Shown one piece after another: positions 55,801 through 64,000 of a stretch of 64,000 nt of DNA. Position 1 is the first letter of the stretch, and each line of letters begins with the position of its first letter. Source of the DNA: Raffaelea ambrosiae (Eukaryota; Ascomycota; Sordariomycetes; Ophiostomatales; Ophiostomataceae). The notes under the pieces were generated by a model. It did not search any database. It worked only from the letters and a program-made list of their open reading frames with translations, and was not told where the DNA came from. The stretch is from contig PCDI01000003.1 in assembly GCA_002778195.1 (NCBI GenBank), positions 806,001 through 870,000 on the forward strand, written 5' to 3'. Both the position numbers and the translations under genes were made by a program.

Positions 55801-58170
55801 ACCAAAATTCTTCAAGGAGGTTGGCTGATCGCCGTTGCCCAGAGGCCATGGCTCGACGAAAAGACCCGAGTCTCAGTCGCGGCTGGTTCAGGAACGCAAT
55901 ATACTGCCATCGCATGCCTCTATTGGAGAATTCATTCATGCCGTCACCTGCTGGCCATCATCAAGATGGTTGGAATAGGAGGCACAGCCATTGCAGACAC
56001 GGGCTGGCAGGATTGGTGAGCTATGTTTGGGCGCGCTTCCTCTTACGGGCTGAGCTGATGTTGTCGAGATCCTTGTCAAACGGTGAAGGGTCTGTCGTTT
56101 GACGGAATGACAGTTTCACGTGTCTAAGCATATCGCGTTTCACATAGATCCCTGCCGCAGGTCTTGAGGCAAGCTGCCACAGAGATATCAAATGCATCGA
56201 TCAAATCTGTAGTGCTTCCAGCTACGACGTCCGACGACGTACTACGCCTCCTGTCCGACAAGGTTGGACATGGGACGAAATAACTGAGAAGGCGAGAAGA
56301 CAAGGCTCAGCTCGTCTCCTGAACTGCTGCTTCCCTGTGTCAGCAGGTGGCTTGGGTAGTTTTTTGATTGGTATTCTGGCCAAACAACATGTTCGAGATT
56401 GCCGAGCCAGACCTCGGGCTCGACAAACGGTGGTCGTGGAAAACAGACATCTAGAGCGGGCGTTCAAGCAAACGGACACCTCCTTTCGCGTGGAAGTATA
56501 CAATTCTCTCGGTCATCAGGAACCTGCTAGCAGCGGCATCTTGATGTCGTTCGGTAACAGTTGGTCACCCTCAGGTGACAGAATGCCTCCGTGTACCAAT
56601 CGTCTGCGTTACCCGAGTTTCCGTGCCAGAAAAACTCGGTGTTGCTCGATATCATGGTTGCAAAACTGACACTTTGGCAGTGCGGCTTTCGCTGGTCCCA
56701 GTGGACCGTAGAGATATCTCGACAACATCTGCCAGCTAACTTCTTGATGGCATGATAGCATGTTTGCCCAAGGCTATCGAGTGCGTGGACTCTTGTAGAA
56801 CGGGCAACAGCAATTTCACAGCGCCCTTTTCTTAAGACACGAGGGCATCTGTCGAGGATAACCCTGGTGCTCTTGGTGCGATCCGTTGAACGGTCCTGAA
56901 AGCTCAGAGAATCGGATGAATGTTTGTTCATCCAGGCAACACAAAATAAGATGCTCTGCGGCCTGGATTCAATACAAGACGCTTCTTTCTGTATCGTTAT
57001 ATGCTCTTACAGAGCATATAAATGCGCCTATCTATGTCCTTTATATCGTCTCTTCTGTTATGTATGATGCTTGCTTGCCACAATTTAGCCATATCTGGTT
57101 GACCATCTCTGGTTGAAATCCAGCATCCTCTCACCATGTCCGTCAATGGAATGAGGAGAACCCCGGAGCAAGAAAACATGATTTCTCATTGTCTTACTTT
57201 GGGTCTTTCCCGGGAAGAAGTAAAGGGGGTCTTCACCAGTTCGTCTACTTCCTTTGCTTCTCTAAGGACGGTTGCAGCACTTCGAACACGTCTCGTTCGG
57301 GGCCCCTGGCCACCTGATACGAGAACGTCGGCAAAATGGCTCGCCAGAGATGAAGTTCGGGACAAGCTATTCTTTTCGTGGGCTTGTTTCCTCGGGTCGC
57401 CCCTTCCCATTACGAGACCAATGCCGTCGTTTCCAGGCCCACGGGTCGCAACTGCTCTGGTTAACATGAAACAAACTACGCTGTTGCACAGCAGGGACCC
57501 TGGTTTGTCATTCAACTGACGAACAAGAGCATTAGCCATGGTTTTTATCCTGGATCCTGGGTCTAGGATTTGTTCGAGAACGCGCAAACGGATACTGTCA
57601 TCTTTTTCAAAGGGCGAGAATGACACAGAGGTGCCCTTGTTTGATTGTCCGAGATACGATTGTCCAAGCGTGGCTATACCTTGCTTGGGGTATCAAGGTG
57701 CGTTCTGATTCCTCTCACACTGCAGATTCATTGCTATCCCGCCCCGATGGCGTCTCGTCGACACGCGATCAGAGCAGAAAGGGCGTGCCGAGTGGCGTCC
57801 TTGTTTACGATAATGAAGAGGTCTGACAGCTTTTAGTGTCACCTCGTGTCTTCTTTCCCATTGACGTGTTTGCACCTCATCTATTGACAAGCTCCTGCTT
57901 ACACGAGATTGGATTTTTGTGCTCCCACACTTGCATCTCAAGAGAATCAATCAACCCTGGCTGGTAGGACAATGTTTACTATGTTTAGGAGCCGAATCCT
58001 GACCGACATGCTGATGCTACACGGCAGCCTGCAGTTTTTACGTGAGATCGTGAGAACGGGTGACAGAGCATCGAGTCACTGATCACAAACACTGACTTAA
58101 AACATTATGAATGCTCTCTACACCATGCAGAGCAGAGATCATCAACTCACGCCCGCTCCTGGATGCGGCT
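52865..58170. other. Gene-free region, part 2
   Basis: No ORF supported. The best-looking ones (57136-57519 plus, 57186-57626 minus, 54334-54888 minus) have no recognisable motif and no partner exons. TACGAGTA copies at 53936, 54028 and 54040 (the last two 12 bp apart) are seen. Confidence 0.5.
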
Positions 58171-58198
58171 CACACACACACACACACACACACACACA
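58171..58198 (+). repeat. (CA)14 microsatellite
   Basis: Uninterrupted CA repeat, followed by further CACACG/CACACT fragments to about 58335. Confidence 0.95.
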
Positions 58199-58679
58199 GG
58201 CCCCCGCTCCCTCACCCTCTATTGTCTTCCCTCGGTCTTTCTCGGGCTCTCTCTTACACGCATTACTATGTGCATTTCTCACACGCATGCACACAATCTT
58301 TTTCATCCAGCCACTCACAATGATACACACACTCAGTTACAGTTTTCCTTGTCACCCTCTCGGTTTTCTTCTCCGATCTACGGCGAGTTACTGTTCCATT
58401 GGGCACATGCTGGTTTAACGGAACCCACCCGAACGACGACGAAAACTCTGCTGCCTGGCCGGGGTGGGTTGAGTGGGAAAGCCGCCGAAAGCCACCCATC
58501 CAGACGAAGGGCCTCAAGAGACTTGGCAAACAGCGCACATCGGCGGCGTACAAGCAGCTCGCATCCTCGGTCCACATCCCAAGATGAGTCGACACTAGCC
58601 GACGAAGAGCGGCTGAGACCGACAGAAGACACTGTTCACTTGGCGGAGGAGAACCAGCCGAGGAGAACCAGCTGGAGAG

Positions 58680-58815
58680 CGTCACTCTGCTTCAGTTGAG
58701 GCGCTAAGCAACAGCCCATGCGAGTTTGCTTCAGTTCAGGCACTAACCCGCAGCTCATGCGAGTCTGCTTCGATTCAGAGACTAAGACGGCTCATGCGAG
58801 TTTGCTTTGCGCTGA
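58680..58815 (+). repeat. Imperfect 37-39-bp tandem repeat, about 3.5 copies
   Basis: Units beginning CATGCGAGTYTGCTTC at 58717, 58756 and 58793 (spacing 39 and 37 bp), with a diverged half copy before 58717. Each contains a TTCAG...ACTAA tail. An (AG)n run follows at 58877-58895. Confidence 0.85.
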
Positions 58816-61800
58816 AAAGTAGCCGACAAGGACCACTCTATGAGAAGTGGACTTCTGCACACTAACCACAGAACTGCAGAGAGAGAGAGAGAGAGCTGGT
58901 TTCACAGTGAACTACATAGTAACCGAAGAGAACAACCGCTGCAGACTGGCAAACAGACACACTGCTGGCAGAACACCCTGCATCCGCTCCTTGACACTTT
59001 GTCAGGTAGACAAAGAGCTGACAAAAAAGAAGCTAATGCAGGTCATTTGCTCGCGCCATTCTTTCTTTCACACAAGAGGCCAAGAGAAGTAAGGAGGATC
59101 TGTTCCGCACCAGTTCCGTATCTTGCCAGTCATGTCTTGGGAAGAAGAGCCAGAAACAGCATGTTCGCTAAAAACCGACTGTCCCAAATAGGCAAGTGGA
59201 AATGGTCGTAGAAGGAAAAGAGGAAACAGCAACGACTGAAAAAGTCTGCACAAAAATGCACCCTCGGTGTGGCAAGCCGTGTAAGGGAAAGGAAAAGTCT
59301 TGCACACACACACCCGCACCCGCATCCACAATTTTCGCAAAGCCCAGAGCTTTTTGTCAGGAAGGCAGACACCGAGGCTTTCGCCGAGGACCGCCTTACC
59401 CGCCCGAGGGGAAAGATGCTGGGTGGGATAATACTACCATGTACGTTGTAGCAATGCCGTGTACTATGTAGTTCTGGGTGGAATAAACGGTGGATTAAAG
59501 TATCGTGTTCATAGCCATGCAGTGTGCAAGAATGACCAAAAAAAAGGTTTCGGCTGCTCAACAATGGCTTCCTGTAGCGGACCGCGTGAAGGAGGAGCCG
59601 TGGAAAAACTCAAAAGAGAGGAGAAAAGACACCTCCCGAAGAAGCCCCCAAAACAAAATTTTTTTAAAAAAATCGAAAAAAAATCAGCCCGAGGTGCGGC
59701 ATGCAACGGCCAATGCAACGAAGTTAAAAAAGTGCGCCGCGGAGTCTCACCGGAAGAGGTACCCACATAGCATGGCCTGGCACTTTAACACATCGAAAAA
59801 AAGAGGAAAAAAAAGGTAGTCATATAGCGGATTACTCAGACTTTTTTTCTACAATGAAAGATTTGTACCATGGCATGGGGAGGACAAGCATCTTGCAATA
59901 CGGGTTGTACTAGGCAAAAGGGCACTGTCCAAATCTACTAGACACTTTTTCTATTGCATACGATGTAATAGACTCGGAGCAAAAACAAAGACGAGAAAAA
60001 TAATAGAGAGAAAGCGATCCAGCACATAGTGTCGGTCTGCTAGGTCGATGTTGTGATCGATGGTCAAAGACAGGGTCTTGATAAAGATAACTAACTAATT
60101 GTTGTCGATAATGCTTTAACCTGTTTGACTCCAACAGCACATGATGGATAGTGCAGGCGACGCACGACACGGTCAGCCCGCACTGGTTCTCCGAGAGAGA
60201 CGTGCCTAGTGCCGATAAAACGTGACACAGTTGGTAATGGTTGGTAGGGCAATAGTTGGTGGTTAGTTAGCAGTTGATGATGAGGCAATAAATGCAAGAG
60301 GCAATGGAACGTGGGCGGCTAAACGTGGCTTGCCTGTTGCCCAACTAAAGCTTTCTGGAACGAGATAGCAGTGTTCGGATGGCAAACACCCATCCGGCAG
60401 AAGAAGCACGGGTGCAATAGAGGAGAAAACACAGCAGGGTAGCAGCAACGGCAGCAACAGTAGCAGACCAGAGGTGACGGGAAGAGGCCATGCCACGTGT
60501 GCGGTGGCCGGCCACCCGTTGTGCAGGCCGGCTGTTTTCTTCTCTTTCATTGTTTTCTTTCTTTCTCTGCTTTCTTTCTTCTCTTTCTTTTCTGCTGTTG
60601 GTATGCGTGGTCTTTGTTCTTCTTTTCTGGTAGCATTTCGCCATCGGCATGCATAGCCCCGGGCAGGGATAGAGAAGAGGGAGAGACGGCACGAGTTGCC
60701 GCGTGCGCGTGCGTCTTTTTTCGGGCCCGAGTAGTTTCTTTGTCTCCATTGTGCATTGCATCCAACAGAGAAAGCCGGGGCTGACGGCGGAGACTGCCAC
60801 TGCCACTGCCACGAGAAGGAAGAACACGCACCGGTGTGCGGTGCGTGAGGTTGAGACATGCACTACTGTCAGAGAGAATGCTACTTTAGGACATGCGCCG
60901 TGTAAGAGCATGCGGCAAGAAGACAGACAACTGCTGCACTAAGAAAAGGCATGCAGAATGTCAGAAAGCAAGACAGACTGCTGCAATGCAGTGCAATCAC
61001 AGCCGCACCAGTTCTCGGGCCTACGAAAAACACCTTACATGGCATGCATCCGAGACAAAATTCCCTGTCACATCGTCGTAGCATCTTACACGCAAGCCTG
61101 AAGCCCGAAAAGAAAAAGAGGGTGGCTGGGGAAAAAGAAGAGAAAAAAAAAGGGAGCGAAGGATGTCGCATGTGTGGGATTGTTTGTTTGAGAGGTTTTG
61201 ACAGACATGAGAGACATGAAATGGGGGGGGGGGTGCATAGCTTCACAGCTTTGAATACATAGAGATGCATGAGTAGTTGCTGTCCGAGTCGAGCAAAGGC
61301 ATGGCCGACGCTACTTCTTCGCATATGCCAAAAAGAGCCTTTTGCCGTTATCTGACACTTGCAGAGAGTTGAACCCATGTGCGTGGACTGAGGGGTCAAA
61401 CCACTGCTGGCCGGTGGTCCGGAAGCGCTGCCGGTGGCTAACCAGAGCAAACTGGTGGCTGCAGACCTCGCTTGGGGAGAAAGAGCGAGAGATAGGACAA
61501 GCAATCGTCTTACAGTGTGATTGTAGACGCACTGTACTTTTGCGCTGGAATGCCAATGGAGGGTATTGGGCCGAAAGAGAGCTGCATAAAGAGGGAAGCA
61601 TACTACTATGGTATGTAATTTCTTTACTGGCCACACACAACACAGTGGTTGGAAGTTTTTATCGTTAGCTGCATTAGTAGGGTTTGTTGCCATTGGGGAA
61701 GGAAATGCACAACGTGAGAGGAAAGAGGCCGGGATAGTATGTAAGGATCTTGAGAGAACTACTACTATTATGTATGTACTAAATAGTAAGCTTGTGAGAG

Positions 61801-63029
61801 TTGTGAGAGGCGAGGCCCTTGTACATAGTAAAGTCGGGCGGCTCCAAAAGGGCACTGTTGGCTCCCAACTTACCCCAAAACTGGGTCGCACGGTCTCGAG
61901 GAAGAAGGTCCAGAAGTCTGGTCGGACCAATCAGAGACGTGGTGTTCCTGGTAAGGTACGGTGGGTCCCTTGGTTTTTGGGGGAGGGGGCTTGTCAAAGA
62001 AAACTCTTTCAGTGCAACTCGGTGTAATAACTAGTGGATTCTCGGTTTTCGTTTTCAGTGGCTGCCAGTGCCCGTGGCGCTGTCAATATGGCTGACAATG
62101 CCATCTGTGGCTTACGTTGTAGAGATATGGAGACTCCGAACAGCACCGATTTCAGCGACCCAAAGAGCTTGGGAAAATCTAGGGGACCCAGGGAGGGCCG
62201 AAGAAACCTCTTGCTTAGCGTACGCAACACCGCTGGATCTCAGTGGTCGAGCCGGCAAGGGACCCTGAAAGTCAGCTCTGGCAGGCCTGGCAGGTCTGGC
62301 AGTCAGTCTCTTTTTTCGGACACAGGAACATGCGATGGAGGAGTGGAGACATGTGAGAGTCATAACTACACCGTACAAAGCAGAAACGGAAGCAGAGGGC
62401 GGAAAGCAGAGGGCAGCGGAAAACCTGACATGTCGAAAAGAGGATCCCCGAAGGATCTGACGTTGCAGCGGCCGGACAGCGGGATTTTCTTTCCCTGGGA
62501 TCTGGTTGGGGGGGATGGTTTTTTCCCCCCCCGCTCCTTTGGGCTTGGCTTACCGGTGCTTGGGTGGCAGTCGTCGGGCACTTTGCGACTTTTGGGCTTT
62601 TAGGGCGCACCTTTTGGGCATGGACGGAGCAGGAGAGCACATACTTTCTTTCCTTGTCTTGGGCGGTCTTGGGGAGCAGCAACGGATTGTCAGGTACCAG
62701 GCACAACCCCAAGCTGTGGTGGCACCTGTCCTTTCTTGGTGGGGAGGGTAGGCCGCAGCCAATGAGGGGCCAGGACGCGCCCCAGCGAGGTACCTGGCAC
62801 GCGAAGGCCTCGACTCGGGGTAGGCACGGAAGGTACGAAGAGCAGAAAAGAGCACGTCAGGGTTTTGGAAGTGCATGCACGAGAACCATGTAAGCCGTGC
62901 AGCAAGAGCCAGACAAAGACGCAGGCCTGGTGAGAGGGATGTAGATGTCCGCTGCAGTAAGATGCATGTTTTTTCTTTTGTTGAGCAGAGGCGCAACTTC
63001 GGCGAAGGAGCCGCCAGCCCGCCTTTCTG

Positions 63030-63031
<2 letters not shown>
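58816..63031. other. Gene-free region, part 3
   Basis: No gene supported. The longest open frame, 349 codons at 60881-61930 minus, gives a Ser/Leu/Cys-rich translation with no domain and is probably chance. G11 run at 61223-61233. Confidence 0.5.

Positions 63032-63087
<56 letters not shown>
63032..63087 (+). repeat. (TG)28 microsatellite
   Basis: Uninterrupted TG repeat of 56 nt; a second (GT)11 run lies at 63187-63208 nearby. Confidence 0.95.
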
Positions 63088-63088
<1 letters not shown>

Positions 63089-63208
63089 AAGTAACGAGTA
63101 GTAAAAAAAGAAGTGGAAGGAGCCTGCCGTCTGACGGATTGCAGACAAAGATAGAGAGCGTGCGCCCGGAGCATGCGTGCGTGGGAGTGTGTGTGTGTGT
63201 GTGTGTGT

Positions 63209-64000
63209 CTGCATGCGTGTGCGTGCGCGTGCATTCCATTCTGCCCCAGCCTCTTTTCGAGGTCCTTTTTTTGGGTGGTGTCTTTGCGTCTTGTGTCGTG
63301 CGCGCGCGCCCACCTGTTTTCTGTCATTGTAGCTGCCGCCACATTCCGTCCTCACTGGCTGTCCTCTGGTCCATCCTTCTGGCTCTCCTTCAGACTAATT
63401 CTTCAGACTACGGTGCAACTCTTCCTTCTTCACCATCACAGCATGTGCCCTGTCACTGACGTGGCTCCTTGGCTGCCAACGGAACCCTATCTTTCGATTT
63501 CTGGTTCCCTCTTTTGTTTTGGTCTCTTCCTCTTCCTTGTTGCCGTCTCTCGTTTGTCATCTGCTCTTTTTGAGCCCGCCACAGATCCCTCTCCTCCATG
63601 GTTTTAGCTCCTCTCACACACAGTCTGTCGGATGGCCTATCTTTCGCACACCGTCTCTTACTATCATGTATTCTTAGTCCTGGAATTCCCCGTCAGCACG
63701 TTTTCCTTCCTTTCTCTTGGCCGTTTCTTGCCTCTCTTTCTTGTCGTTCATCCTAGTGGCAGTCTTGCGCCCGCGATGCCGCCGCCACTGTTCCGATAGT
63801 AGCCAGTGTTGTTCCAGAAGCCCAGATGGCGGTGTTGGCAATCATTGGCGCGTTTGGCCGTTTTTCCCCACCAAGCCTCTCATCTCCACCAACAGAAAAA
63901 CTTCCAAGCCTTCCAAGTCTCCATCCATGTGGCTTTATTTGCTATCGCCAAGAGAAGTCGAACTATTATGCAGCTCTAAAAGAGGTCTATGGTCTAAGAG
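63209..64000 (+). other. Pyrimidine-rich sequence at the right edge, possible 5' region of an off-window gene
   Basis: From about 63240 the plus strand is markedly C/T-rich (CTTCCTCTTCC, CTCTCCTCC types), as in promoters and leaders of filamentous fungi. No ORF with family features is visible. A plus-strand gene starting beyond 64000 would explain it; this is inference only. Confidence 0.3.

Noticed and set aside
60881..61930. 349-codon open frame on the minus strand
   Set aside because: Low-complexity Ser/Leu/Cys-rich translation, no motif, no codon pattern like the window's genes, no partner exon. The chance of one such frame in 14.7 kb is not small.
49294..64000. Transposons, CRISPR arrays or RIP-degraded elements in the gene-poor part
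   Set aside because: I saw no terminal repeats, target-site duplications, transposase or reverse-transcriptase motifs, spacer-repeat arrays or strong AT bias.

Overview
The window looks like nuclear DNA of a filamentous ascomycete, most likely a Sordariomycete. Genes carry short GT-AG introns of about 55-110 bp with CTAAC/CTGAC-like branch points. Coding sequence is GC-rich at third positions. The gene set is typical of these fungi: TOM40, a GCN2/CPC-3 kinase, vacuolar ATPase subunit A, DRG1/Rbg1, UreF, Spo12, Cut12 and a CCG-6-like GPI cell-wall protein. Ophiostomatales (Sporothrix/Grosmannia relatives) would fit the long intergenic spaces, but I cannot fix genus or order from the sequence. 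One assembly gap (Ns) lies at 3017-3951.

Left part (1-16.3 kb): TOM40 (minus, cut by the left edge) faces a 6-phosphofructo-2-kinase gene (plus) whose 5' end is lost in the gap. Next come an atypical ubiquitin-specific protease with a C-terminal CaaX box (minus), a 3.4-kb gene-free stretch, a single-domain acyl-CoA dehydrogenase ending in a PTS1-like tripeptide (plus), and a small Spo12-family protein (plus).

Middle part (16.8-45 kb) is the gene-dense section: DRG1/Rbg1 GTPase (minus, with four tiny 5' exons), urease chaperone UreF (minus), spindle-pole protein Cut12 (minus), GCN2 (plus, five exons), an unrecognised 212-aa protein (minus), LOT5 (plus), a tandem-BRCT Crb2/Rad9-like checkpoint protein (minus), a DUF4048-like protein (plus) and V-ATPase subunit A (plus).

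Right part (45-64 kb) is gene-poor. One GPI-anchored cell-wall protein (minus, 48.5-49.3 kb) is followed by about 14.7 kb in which I can support no gene. That stretch holds three CA/TG microsatellites, an imperfect 37-39-bp tandem repeat and several copies of the 8-mer TACGAGTA. It could be the long upstream region of a gene beyond the right edge or unannotated non-coding transcription; the sequence alone does not decide.

The genes are mostly unrelated housekeeping functions and form no evident cluster or operon-like system. The points most worth following are: the phosphofructo-2-kinase whose bisphosphatase histidine is replaced by alanine; the USP with a polybasic CaaX tail; a spliceosomal intron in the VMA1 codon where the yeast VMA1 intein inserts; a perfect Gcn4/CPC1 site and short uORF upstream of GCN2; and the micro-exons of DRG1. 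All exon boundaries were read by eye from splice signals, frame continuity and family resemblance. No search or transcript data were used.
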